DNA of 64,000 bases from Nemophila menziesii (lineage: Eukaryota; Streptophyta; Magnoliopsida; Boraginales; Hydrophyllaceae): contig JARWIR010000039.1 of assembly GCA_029959085.1 (NCBI GenBank), forward strand, positions 248,001 to 312,000, written 5' to 3'. The position numbers and the translations under genes were made by a program. Shown here piece after piece: positions 13,112 through 23,799 of this stretch. Numbering within the stretch: the first letter of the stretch is position 1; every line of letters begins with the position of its first letter. The notes under the pieces are model-generated. The model was given only the letters and a program-made list of their open reading frames with translations, was not told the DNA's origin and ran no database searches.

Positions 13112-13328
13112 TGTTAAGTCTGACAATGTCAAAGTTGGTAGATTAGTGCTAAATAAGCTCCTGCTTATTAGGAGTAATTAGATAGAATTTGTTTTGAATT
13201 AGTTTGTAACAGATATCACTATCTATACGTGAGTATCTCATAATGTAAAGGCTATAAAAAGCCTGGAGTTGTTTAATAAACTTATAAAAGTATTTTCCAG
13301 AACTTTATGTGTGATTAAAAGTCTTTCA
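13112..13328 (+). repeat. Copia 3' LTR, complete
   Basis: The 217-bp LTR carries the TATA-like GGCTATAAAAAGCC at about 13250-13263, which the 5' LTR lacks. It is followed by tattcttctccctc, where repeat unit 3 resumes. The six bases tattct after TTTCA are shared by both LTR ends, so the exact LTR end could lie a few bases further right. Confidence 0.88.
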
Positions 13329-16300
13329 TATTCTTCTCCCTCAATTTGTTTAAAAACTAAATTTAATACAAACCCCACATAACTGCTACATTACATGGCA
13401 AGAAAATCAAGCAGAGTGCATTTTTTCTGTAATTGACATCCAAATACAAAACAATTAACAAAGAAAAATTAAAATACAAATTAACCAACGAAAGCTTTGA
13501 AATAAGATGTAAAAATTGGGTTTTCAGAAAAGGAGCTGTGAGAGTATATATCCATTATAAACAAGAAGAAATAATTTTAGATCCAATAAATAAATAAACT
13601 ATTTACAAGGGATCAATGCAAATAAATAAATAAAATCAAACCTGGCCAAAATTTGTCTCTTATTGAAATGGAATGGTCATCAATCAAAAAAAAGAACACA
13701 TGACTGGAAGAGAAGAAGATCGACCGAGAAAAAAGAAAGAAAACATTGAAAAGAGGATGCATAAAAGTATTAAATATATTCTAAGTAACAATTAGAAGAA
13801 AATGATACATATAGTACAGAGTACTGATTATTTTGTGTGTGTAATGTGTTATTTATATCTTGGAAAGGGTGGAGCCTAAATTTCGATATTATTTTGATAT
13901 TAGGAAAGCAGTCGGCGCAAGGGTTTTTGATATCATCAATGGAAGAAGATGTTAACCCATTACAAACTGTCCTAAAAACCAAACTCACCTTTGATGGGCC
14001 AATAGGTTTTAAAATTAATTTTTCTTGGGCTTGGGCCAATTTATAGATTAGGACTAGCTTGATTACTATATTTTATAAATGTTGGCAAATTAGCTTTTGT
14101 CTCTGGTGAAGTGACTTATTATTTATTCTCTTGGCACACGCTATTACATAGTATACCACATTCTTATCTCATCTCTCTCGATACAATACAAAATCCTAGT
14201 CTCATGCCTTTTTCAATTTGTGTCCAATCTATCTCGATACTCTTATAGTAAAATAACCTTCAAAGTACTCATTCATCTAATAATATGGTTTGCATTTATA
14301 TGAGTTTCAATGTTCTAAAGTGGTTGATGTTTTTACCATGCTTAGTTCTTTCTACTCTGTGACTTATATGTGTTTGAAAATGGGTATATAAGGCGTCATT
14401 AATTTTTTGTAATTGCATATTATTTGTCGAATTTTCCTACTATAAGTTATTTGAAATAATATACATTTAGGATTTTTTTATGATATTATTGAAATTTTGA
14501 ATTCTTTTATTTTCTTAATATGTTTATCATTTATTATAGAATAATTATTATGCAATGAATTTGAGATTAAACTTGACTAGATTATCAGTTGCTTAAAAGG
14601 TTTTAACACTTTAATTTTATAATTATATGGTTTTTTAGATGCATGAACTCGAGTATTTACAAGATTCTTAGATACTTTTAATATTGAGACATGATTGAAA
14701 GTACCGATAATAGAGTTGTTGTCATTTATGATACTAGTTAAACATAATATTTTGCATCAAAGTAGATATTGACGATATGTTGTTTTACGACTTCTTGAAT
14801 TCTTAATAAGGATAACACACAATTTATACACCTATGGTTACAAGTTTGGAATTGTGATAGAATAATAAACATTATCCATGAGCAAAAATAGCATTTTCAG
14901 ATCTTTTGGGTCTTTTTGAGATAGTGTTTTGAGATCTTTTTGGGCCTTTTCAAGATGGTTGTGTCCTTCACAAGTAGCAAATATTTATGTCCATTAAAAA
15001 AAACTTTCGATGACACTCTGATACTCAAGTTAATAATAAATTTATGATAAAGCCCTCAAACAAGGGTGCTTATAAGAGGGGTGAAATGGTATATTTTGTA
15101 CTATTTTCAATAATATAGTGGAAATATTTTATTCTACTTGGAAATGATCGTTACAACACATATTTGTAAATATTCCTAGTGTTATTCTTATTTATATAAC
15201 CAAATTATTCTAATATATAAGGATGTAAGCACATATTGATCACATTATGCTTTCTTCATTGTAAATTTAAGCAGCGCTTGATAAGTACATTTGAAGACCT
15301 TTTATTTTAATATCTTTACTATTTTAATGATTAATGACCCATCATCCGAATTTTTTAAGTGTGATATATTCTAGTAAAACTACCTATTAAATATGAATTC
15401 ATCTTCATTTTTAAGGAACTAACCACTCATATTTCAAAGAAAGTATTTAATACAAAAGTGGCGGGTTTATTAAGATGATCAACAAAATAAGATTGTGAGG
15501 CGTTTAGACCATTTTGTCCCTTTACAAGAATGAATATATCGGGTGGGCTAGCCTATCTCACCCAAAATAACATGTTAGTAGTCCTAATAATAATATTAGT
15601 ATTGAGAATCATATTCTGAAACAATTAAATAAACAACCCAATAATACTCTTAAGGATGGAACTTCTATTCATAGTTCAATCTATCAAAAATATTGCACCT
15701 AAAGTACATTTGCTTTAGTCATAAAAAAAGTGAACTTGATGAAAAAAGAAAGTAAGCAATGCTACGAATATATAACAAAATAAATATTATTTAATTTTTA
15801 CTTTCATGTTGATGTTGTATTTTTTTGTGTCAAAACGTTGTATTTTATATTTAATAGTTGGACAGAGAAAATATAAGTTACTTTTGACAATATAAAAATG
15901 ATACTACGTGGTTGAATGATAGATTGGACTTGAAATAAATTATGGCTTTGAGATTTAACTTCAAAAATTGTGGGGCAGGATGTTCTGTGAACAAATGATA
16001 TTTTTTTATAAAATTAAGCTTTGGTCAAAATAAAATATTAAAACTAAGGTAGACAATGGCCTCCCTAATAGGCAGTCCTGATTACACAAAAGCAAAAGAG
16101 GTTAGTTCCACCCTTATCTTGTAAATGAAACCTTTTAGTCCCCTTTTTATGTTTTTCTAACAATGTTAAGTCTTTTTTTATTGGCATTACATTATTAATT
16201 TTATTCCACGAGCCATTGTATAATTTATATTAATAAATAACTATACTGCCTCGTCTGCCATAACATGACAACACTTATAACATAATGAAAAAACAAAAAA

Positions 16301-17214
16301 AAAGATAAAATTGTCATAAGCTCAAAAAAAATATAGGACTTAAATATTACATTTACAAAATTAGAGACTAATTCTAAGAAAAAATACAAATGTTAAGTTT
16401 GAAGAGTATTAACAATTCAATCATCATATTTTTTTTATTCCTAAAATGTCAAGGACTATAACAATTTCATAGAAATATATTGCAAATTTTTTTACATACT
16501 AAATAGACTGATAACCAAGAATACCCAACTAAAATTTTCAATATAAATAATTCCAATAAATAAAAAATGACATGTTTCCAATAAAGTTCAAGTAACGAGT
16601 TTTCCAAACTAGGAGAAAATATATTGAAAAATAAAAAAAACATAATCAATCAAATTTACAATTAACATAATACTTTTCTTCCTATCCATTAGAAATATCC
16701 AAAATAATGAAAAAGAGTATATCCATTATAAAGGAGAACTAATAAGCTATTTACAAGACAATAAAAAAAGAATTAACATTAACCTGTGAAAGAATTTTTA
16801 ATTGAAATGGAATGATAAATCTAAAACAAAACAACACTTACAGATAACCATTATAAAAGGATGACACTATATATCAATTTAAGTACAATTAACTAGTGTG
16901 ATGTGTAATGTATAGATAAGAAATTGTTGGGGATAGAGTTTGATATAATAAATAGTTGTGTTATGTGTTATGTACAATTAAAGGTATAATACTTATACCC
17001 ATACTCGTATAAGTAACTTTTTTTATTAATATATTTTTCTACCTTTTGGTTAATTGAATAAATTTTGAGTTATCTTTTTTATATTATAACATATCATATA
17101 AAGTTAATTATGGTTTTTTTAACTCTTTATACAATAAGTGCGATTAGTTTTTTGATTAAGAGTTATAGGAGCAAATATGAAACTTCTGGAGTTGTACTAG
17201 AAACTTTATAAAGA

Positions 17215-17298
17215 CTTCTGTTCTTTTGTAATTTCACTTTTTCTTCTGTTCTTTTGTAATTTCACTTTTTCTTCTGTTCTTTTGTAATTTCACTTTTT
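17215..17298. repeat. 28-bp tandem repeat, three perfect copies
   Basis: The unit starts cttctgttcttttgtaattt, and copies start at 17215, 17243 and 17271. Perfect identity suggests recent slippage. Confidence 0.95.
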
Positions 17299-17460
17299 CT
17301 TAATGGCGTTTAAGCCTCTCATGTATGAACAAAAAAGTAATGAGACCAATACTAACAGAGCCCGACCAACCCATTAAGCCCAATAAATATAAATAAATAT
17401 AACCGTTAAGCCCATTAATTTTAAAATAAATCTATTATATAACATTACTACTATAGCATT

Positions 17461-17616
17461 ATGCACTGGTTTGGTGATTCTCAAGTGTTCGGCTGGGAAA
17501 CTGACATCCCGAATGTCACAGGGACTTCAAGCGCAATTGTCCAGGAATATGGCTATTTGGGAGGTGAGGTGATGCGGTCAGAACATCCTCAACAGGTGCA
17601 GCACTTCGAGGAATGA
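17461..17616 (+). CDS. Unrecognised 51-codon ORF, likely gene remnant
   Basis: ATG to TGA in a locally GC-richer patch; it starts MHWFGDSQVFGWETD and ends HFEE. Composition is protein-like (mixed hydrophobic and polar residues, few repeats) compared with its surroundings. Readable but interrupted frame fragments continue to about 17820. No family was recognised and no regulatory context is visible, so it is probably a fragment of a longer ancient frame. Confidence 0.25.
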   Translation: MHWFGDSQVFGWETDIPNVTGTSSAIVQEYGYLGGEVMRSEHPQQVQHFEE

Positions 17617-18616
17617 TCCACTATCAGCACCAGCATCTGAAACAGGTTATACGATTTCGGATAATATGTCTGCTGCCCTTGAGCCGTTATTAGATGGTGG
17701 AATAAATTTGTCAAGAGTATATTTGATGGGTCTCATGGAACGTCTTTATGTCTTTATTGGGGTGATGATTGAGACAATTTGGAAAGAGTCGAGTTTCCAA
17801 CCGCAAAAACGATGGTAAGTTGAGTGCAATTTGTGGAAAATAATTATACTAGACATTGGGGTCATGTGCCAGGTAAATCAACGCTTAGACAACTATAAAT
17901 CTTATTGGGTGGAGTAAAAAAATCTGAGGGGTTAATTTGATAACAAATAAAAGTTGTAACGATTGGCGACATGTTGGGGTTGAGGCGGCTTAGTTCGTGG
18001 GAAGGAAATTGAATTTTTAGTTTCTCTATGAAGATAAATCATAACATGGCCGTTATTATTGAGTTTATAGGCTCTAAGTGAAGGGCTAAATATGGTGCAA
18101 GGGTAGGCATGTAAGAAGTAGAGGTATAAGTGGACTCTTGGGAAAGACTTAACATTGTTAGAAAAACATAAAAAGGGGACTAAAAGGTTTCATTTACAAG
18201 ATAAGGGTGGAACTAACCTCTTTTGCTTTTGTGTAATCAGGGCTGCCTATTAGGGAGACCATTGTCTACTTGAGTTTTAATATTTTATTTTGACCAAAGC
18301 TTAATTTTAGAAAAAAATATCTTTTGTTCACAGAACATTCTGCCCCACAATTTTTAAAGTTAAATCTTAAATCCTTAATTTATTTCAAGTCCAATCTATC
18401 ATTTAACCACGTAGTATCATTTTTATATTGTCAAAAGTAACTTCCATTTTCTCTGTCCAACTATTAAATATCAAATACAACATTTTGACAAAAAAAAGTA
18501 CAACATCAACATGAAAGTAAAAATCAAATAATGTTTATTTTGTCATATATTCGTATCATTACTTCCTTTCTTTTTTCATCAAGGTCACTTTTTTATGAGT
18601 AAAGCAAATGTACTTT

Positions 18617-18945
18617 CACTACAAGAAATAGTAGCATTAGCAGGGAAGCTATTGCGGCAACAATTAAAATGGCCTCTAATGATAGCATTAGTGGGGAAGC
18701 TATTGCGGCAACAATTAAAATGGCCTCTAATGATATTTTTAAAAAACAAAATGGCCTCTAATTATATTTTTAGCGGCAATATTTTCCGCTAAAGATAAAG
18801 TTAATAGAGGCAAAAACAAATAATTTGCTACTAAAGGTATCTTTAGCGAGAAACTTATAGAGGCGAAAAATAACTACTATTAGCGGCAAAATTAAGATTT
18901 TTAGTGTTAAATTTTTTGCCGCTAAAGATACTATTTCTTGTAGTG
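18617..18945. mobile_element. CACTA-type miniature element (329 bp)
   Basis: It begins CACTACAAGAAATAGTA and ends TACTATTTCTTGTAGTG, a 17-bp perfect terminal inverted repeat of the CACTA (En/Spm) type. It is flanked by TTT on both sides, the 3-bp duplication expected for the superfamily. The empty site (gtactttaggtgcaatatt in this orientation) is seen, reverse-complemented, in units 1, 2 and 3 near 2450, 7260 and 15700. Subterminal AGCGGCAA-like motifs recur inside. There is no transposase, so it is non-autonomous. Confidence 0.93.
18632..18733. repeat. 51-bp tandem duplication inside the MITE
   Basis: Two copies start at 18632 and 18683 (tagcattag, then ggggaagctattgcggcaac), differing at a couple of bases. 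A third partial copy (aaaatggcctctaat) follows near 18748. Duplicated subterminal repeats are usual in CACTA elements, where they bind transposase. Confidence 0.85.
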
Positions 18946-19657
18946 TTTAGGTGCAATATTTTTGATAGATCAATCTATGAACAAAAGCTATATCCTTAAG
19001 AGTATTATTGTGTTGTTTATTTAATTGTTTCAGAATATGATTCTCAATACTAATATTATTATTAGGACTACTAACATGTTATTTTGGGTGAGATAGGCTA
19101 GCCCACCGGATATATTCATTCTTGTAAAGGGACAAAATGGTCTAAGCGCCTCATAATCTTATATTGTTGATCATATTAATAAACCCGCCACTTTTGTATT
19201 AAATACTTTCTTTGAAATATGAATGGTTAGTTCCTTGAAACTGAAGATGAATTTATATTTAATAGGTAGTTTTACTAGAATATATCACACTTAAAAAATT
19301 TGGATGATGGGTCATTAATCATTAAAATAGTAAAGATATTAAAATAAAAGGTCTTCAAATGTATTGTTTAAGCGCTGCGTAAATTTACAATGAAGAAAGC
19401 ATAATGTGATCAATATGTGCTTACATCCTTATATATTAGAATAATTTGGTTATATATATAAGAATCACACTAGGAATATTTACAAATATGTGTTGTAACG
19501 ATCTTTTCCCAATAGAGTAAAACATTTCCACTATATTATTGAAAATGGTACAAAATATACAATTTCACCCCTCTTATAAGCACCCTTGCTTGAGTACTTT
19601 ATCATAAATTTATTATTAACTTGAGTACGTGTTATAGACTTGAATATTTGCTACTTG

Positions 19658-19717
19658 GAATCCAGGATCATTGCGATTAATTTGAATATAGCCATGACCA
19701 CCAAAATAGTGGTTACC
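19658..19717 (-). pseudogene. Element D gag, distal fragment
   Basis: Read on the minus strand, this 60-bp stretch gives residues of the type GYIQINRNDPGFQ, which match the region after the zinc knuckle in the other Gypsy gags here (NRNHPGFQYSNP in A and G). It is the continuation of the gag fragment at 29142-29700, separated from it by element A. It ends abruptly against the inverted large repeat, so the rest of D is gone. Confidence 0.75.
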
Positions 19718-21505
19718 TGGTGTCTCCTAGTGTGTTCTAAATAAACCCACCTAAAAAGGCAAGACACGTACCGCAAGTGTACGCGTCGTCCAAGTAATAT
19801 CCGGTAAACGGGATTTCGATCTCAGGGACGGATTAGATATGATTAAAGTGTTATGCAATAAATGGAAGTAGTTGCTTGAATGAAAATTAAAAGTAAAGAA
19901 AATAGATTTTTATTTGATTTTTGATTAAAGAACTAAAGTGCAAATAAAGTAAATATTAAACTAATGCAAGAAAATAAATATGAAGAGACTAAAAGATGAG
20001 AGAGTAGTACTTGAGTCACGCTAGGTTTCACCAAAATAAACTTAATCAATGCTTCTTCTAAGGGACAAATTAGTAACTAGTAATAGTCGGGATTCTAGAT
20101 TCTCCTAACCCCCGTCAGGGTGGACTTAGGAGCTATTCTCAGGTGTTACAAACCCCGCCAGGGCGATCATAATCCACCTTCGAATGTCAGGTTCTCTACC
20201 CAATTGGCTATAAGATTAACTAAGTCCGTCAGGATCAATAATTTCTATCTTACGTTTATTATCTATGTCAGTAATTAAACCCCCCGTCAAGATGATCACT
20301 TCCCCACCAAAGTGAATAGCCTAATTACTCAAACCTATGTCTAATTGATCAGATTAAAAATAGTGAAATTAACTTACGATAACAAACAATACTAAATTAC
20401 TCAATTCGAATTAAATTATAAAAATCCCAAATCAATTGCATCAATTAAATAAATTAAGGTTCAACCCTTATAGCGATTCTCAAGCACTTAAGAAGTTTAG
20501 CTCATAATGGAAAATAAAACTAAAACAAATAAATTAAAAGACATAATGTTTTACAGAAAGAAAAAAAATAAACCTAATTAAGAGGTTGGGTTTGGCTTGA
20601 ATTGGAGATATAGACAGTCTCCAGCTCCTAGCTTTCTTCCTTCCTGCTTGCTCTGACTTGAATCCTTAAGCCTCTTTGATAATTATATGAAGTGTGTGTA
20701 AAAGAGGAGGCTAAGGGGTGTATTTATAGGTGTTAGGAACCTCTAGGTCGAATTTACTTGGAGTGGAAGACAAGTCAAGGACTCTTTAATTCGTCACCCT
20801 AAAATCTAGGAAAGGTAAGATTTTGCTGCTGATTTGATTTGGTCATTTCATTTTCAATACTTATCTGTTTGAGAAGTTCCAATATATGAAACTGCTTGTC
20901 TTGGAAAGAGCTTTCTATTGGTGCAGACCATTCGTTCAGAATCCTAGCCAATCTTTAGTTATGGAATTATCTTTAGAACGTGGCTGGAATTTCAGATTCA
21001 TAAGGCAGCTTTATCTTTTCCTTCTTTGCATATATCCTTCTTAAATCTTCTTATTTCTATGTAAATATGTTTTCTTTTCCTTTTCTAACTCGACTTGGTC
21101 TCTAAGAAATTACCATTTATCCTTTAAAAGTTCACATTAAATAAATAATTAAACCGCATATGCTTAAAAAGAATAAATCAATAATTCAAGAAATAGAAAT
21201 AGGAAAGTGCACTCTAAAAATACAAACTCGAGTAAAAACATTTCCTAACACTCTAAAATACACTAAGACTTTATTCTCACTTTGCCACCTTGGATTAGTC
21301 TTTCATGAAATTCAAGAACCTATTTAACTTTGCATCAAAAATAGTCAAATTAACGCACAAAAGCTCAGAAAATGAAAATAGTTAAATTCCAAGGGGGAAA
21401 GTGTAATATGACAAATTATGCATAAAAGTCTAGCTAATAAGTCAATTTTTCACCTAAAATGATGTCTCCAGAGGGCTAATAATTAGAACAAATAGGGAGA
21501 CATCA
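19718..21505 (-). repeat. Element A 3' LTR
   Basis: In element orientation it starts TGATGTCTCCC at 21505 and ends GGAGACACCA at 19718. It contains a TATA-like CTATAAATA at about 20719-20727, a hairpin at 20102-20132, and a 46-nt terminal inverted repeat at 21460-21505. A motif resembling CCCGTCAGGGTGATCA recurs at about 20110, 20153, 20225 and 20282. Confidence 0.93.
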
Positions 21506-21516
21506 AGACCCCCAAC
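21506..21516 (-). other. Element A polypurine tract
   Basis: On the minus strand GTTGGGGGTCT abuts the 3' LTR start. The same position reads GTATGGGGTCT in B and GTTTGGGGTCT in F. Confidence 0.8.
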
Positions 21517-21522
21517 TCAAAC

Positions 21523-21541
21523 CTTTGTCGTCCCGACAAAG
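21523..21541 (-). other. Conserved hairpin beside the polypurine tract (A)
   Basis: CTTTGTCGTCCCGACAAAG has an 8-bp perfect stem and a 3-nt loop. The identical 19-mer is found at 32221-32239 (B) and 58992-59010 (F), at the same distance from the LTR. Confidence 0.85.
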
Positions 21542-22976
21542 TAAAATTAAAACAAAGGCCCCTTTTAGGTGAATGCAAAAGGTAGAATCTAGAAAATATT
21601 CCCAAAGCACAACTTAAAACAAATCTCATATAGTCTAATCTAAGAATTAATATACACCTACACTTATCATGCAAAATCAAATACAAAACAATATCAATCC
21701 AAAATTAATTTTCACAATGCTAGAAGGTTATGCTTAATACTTATCTCAAGATGGTGGCTATAGGGTGTTCCTCGATCTTTACTTGCTTTGAACGCTCCAC
21801 TTATAATACTCCCTATTAACTTACTGTGCATCTAGGAATCACGAGGTCTTTATGGTTTTATCATAGGCAGAAGGACGGTATGGTATGTATATTTGGTAAA
21901 TTTGAAGTGAGCTTTTGGCTCTCTCCTCACTTACCATCAACAAACTGTCCAAGAGCTTGAGTTTACACTCGAATAACGTTCTCACTCAACCCATTTGACG
22001 CGCTTAATTAGCGTCCCCAAATTAACCCAATAAGCACTAAGGATGATTCACTTAAAAATTTCCACTTTGCTTGTCCGAATATATTCTTTTCAAATCATTT
22101 ATTCAATTCTTTTCTTTTTGTATACCCATGACTCCCTTTTTGATGTTGAGATATCATGCTATTTTTTATAGTTATGCCTATTCATAACTTGAGCTCGAAG
22201 CTTCTTTTCCATTCACTATTACCCCAGAAAAGGGTTACAATATCATAAACCTGTGAATCATCAAAATATATAACCGAGCACAATTGATAAGCTCAAAAAT
22301 CCTAACCCAATAAATTCCCATAATGGTGGACCCACCACCCCAAACTCAAGCTCAGGACAGGAAGTCTCAAGATCGTGATTCAAGTGCGGGTCATATGGTC
22401 ATGCCTAACAATCTAAAGGGATATTGGCTTATAATGTGGCGACAAAAGAAAGGCTTAAAGGCTAAAAATTTGTCTAAGAAGGATAAAATTAATTCAGGGA
22501 TAGAAGGCCAAAAAGGATTCAAAGGGCTAACAAAGAACTGCCTCTATCATCTTCCTATTTACACAACTTGTCTCTAGTTCATACCTAAGTGGGTTCTCTA
22601 CTCATTTAGATCTCACGTTCTACAAACCACCCATTATCCTTAAGCACAAGTTTACTTCTTTTATATTGTTCATTAATTCTTCCTATCAATTATCTCATGT
22701 TTGCATGCAATCAAAGTCTGTTTTATACTAACTCCTAAAGTCAACTATTTTCTATCATAAATTCATAAAAAACATGGTTGATGGGGGCATTTAAAACACT
22801 CTACAGTCAAACGCAACCATAAATTTTTTTTTTCTGAAAAGCATGTAAAATACAAAAAATTGGGATGAGGCAACGAACCCCACCCCAAACTCAAAAGTGA
22901 GTCGTGTCCCCACGACTCGAAAAAGACTCAATAAAGAAATTAAAATAAAAACTAACTACCTAGTGCCTACCATCAA
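21542..22976 (-). other. Element A 3' untranslated region, distal part
   Basis: No coding was recognised. It has three short sequences of the form CCCCAAACTCAA (21508, 22338, 22883 on the plus strand) and a hairpin GAGTCGTGTCCCCACGACTC at 22899-22918 that is also present in B (33561-33580). The stretch is colinear with 32240-33600 of element B, so it is a family feature rather than random insertion. Confidence 0.7.
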
Positions 22977-23411
22977 TTAAGAAGAAGAATTAGAACGGGG
23001 TACCTGGCCATAAAGATCCATCATATCTTCCTCCGAAGAAGAAGAATTATTATCAATATCCATGTTCAAAGTTACCTTACTCCTTGTTGAATTCATCTTG
23101 GAAATTTCCTCCCAAAGTGCTAAGACTTGTTTTCTTAGATGATCGATTTGTTGTTGATATTTGATAGCCCATGGGGGTGTGTAAGAATCATTCAGAGAAG
23201 AAGAAGAAGAACCTTGATCTTGGATTGGTGTCTTTTCTTTAGGCTTTGATTGTACCTTCATCCTAGCTGTGAATTTCTTGTGTAGTGGTTGTGCAGGTGC
23301 CTCTTGTTGTTATTCTTCAGTAGGCTCATCAAGATTGATGGGCTTTTCAATTGTAGAATCAGGCAAATTCTTGTTCTTCCCTAGAGTATAACACTTCCTC
23401 TTGTAATCCAT
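22977..23411 (-). pseudogene. Accessory ORF in the 3' region of element A
   Basis: A minus-strand frame of 145 codons (ATG at 23411, stop at 22977) is interrupted by one TAA after residues DEPTEE; QQEAP follows directly, so a CAA or GAA codon probably became TAA. The product would start MDYKRKCYTLGKNK, be hydrophilic, and contain a possible short coiled-coil segment (QQQIDHLRKQVLALWEEISK) and an acidic Ser-rich tail (NNSSSSEEDMMDLYGQVP). No transmembrane segment is seen, so it does not look like an env-type protein. It lies between the protease frame and the 3' LTR, the usual place for extra ORFs in Athila/Tat-like elements. No family was recognised. Confidence 0.5.
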
Positions 23412-23799
23412 AGCATCTGTTCTGTTTGTTATGGTTGATTTGACCCAAACTCAAGTTATACCCATGATAGAGTAAAGTTAAGAGAACTTGGTATAACTTG
23501 AGTTTATTGCTTGGATTGGATGAGGGAAGGTGGTTTCTTGATGGATCTTGGAAGAATTCTTGGAAGCTTGATGATCTTGAAGGTGTTTAATGGTGTTTTG
23601 TGATGAAATTTGATGAAGAAGATGTGTTTGTGGAGGATGGAGGAGAGAGTTATTGATGTTATTGTGTTTGTTGTAGAGGTTTAATCAAGCTTCAAAGTGT
23701 ATTTATAGGGTTGGGAGCTGGAAAATTCGTATGGGAGAGGCTAGGGTTTACTTGTCATAAGGTAAGAGTTGTATAAGGCATGAAACTCTTCCAAATCGC

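Larger units (their letters stand above)
8830..13328 (+). mobile_element. Degenerate Ty1/Copia LTR retrotransposon
   Basis: A 4.5-kb plus-strand element has LTRs of 171 and 217 bp that start TGTTAAGTC and end TTTCA, a Met-type primer site, the gag, protease, integrase, RT, RNase H order diagnostic of Copia, and a polypurine tract before the 3' LTR. Coding is broken by four in-frame TAG codons, frameshifts near 9885 and 12045, and a small deletion in RNase H. The LTRs differ at five positions over the shared 171 bp, plus one 46-bp deletion. No clear 5-bp target duplication is visible: compared with the empty sites in units 1 and 2, a few bases (atg) of the target are missing. Confidence 0.93.
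8784..17150. repeat. Large tandem repeat, unit 3, split by a Copia element
   Basis: Third copy. It begins like the others at 8784, is interrupted at 8830 by the Copia element, and resumes at about 13329 (ctccctcaatttg). It follows units 1 and 2 to about 17150, where homology stops at the point matching about 3925 of unit 1. It is more diverged than units 1 and 2 are from each other (for example extra bases near 15140). Apart from the insertion, nothing coding was recognised in 13329-17150. Confidence 0.8.
17151..18142. other. Unique spacer, no recognised gene
   Basis: About 1 kb lies between the end of repeat unit 3 and the inverted partial copy. It contains a 3 x 28 bp tandem repeat, a 51-codon ORF, and otherwise AT-rich DNA with stops in all frames. 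The stretch 17460-17820 is visibly richer in G and C than its surroundings and may be the remnant of an unrelated gene or element. Confidence 0.6.
18143..19657 (-). repeat. Inverted partial copy of the large repeat
   Basis: From aaagacttaacattgttaga at about 18143 to about 19657 the sequence is the reverse complement of roughly 14960-16175 of unit 3 (and the matching parts of units 1 and 2). A CACTA-type MITE is inserted in it, and it is shortened near its right end. With unit 3 it forms a large inverted repeat with arms of about 1.2 kb and a spacer of about 2 kb. The right end abuts the broken gag of element D. Confidence 0.85.

Noticed and set aside
13770..14046. Overlapping 89- and 69-codon ORFs on opposite strands in repeat unit 3
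   Set aside because: The same region in units 1 and 2 does not preserve either frame, so they are chance openings.
18595..18792. 65-codon ORF overlapping the MITE
   Set aside because: It begins in the inverted repeat and runs through the duplicated 51-bp subterminal repeats of the CACTA MITE. The frame is open only because 51 is a multiple of three.
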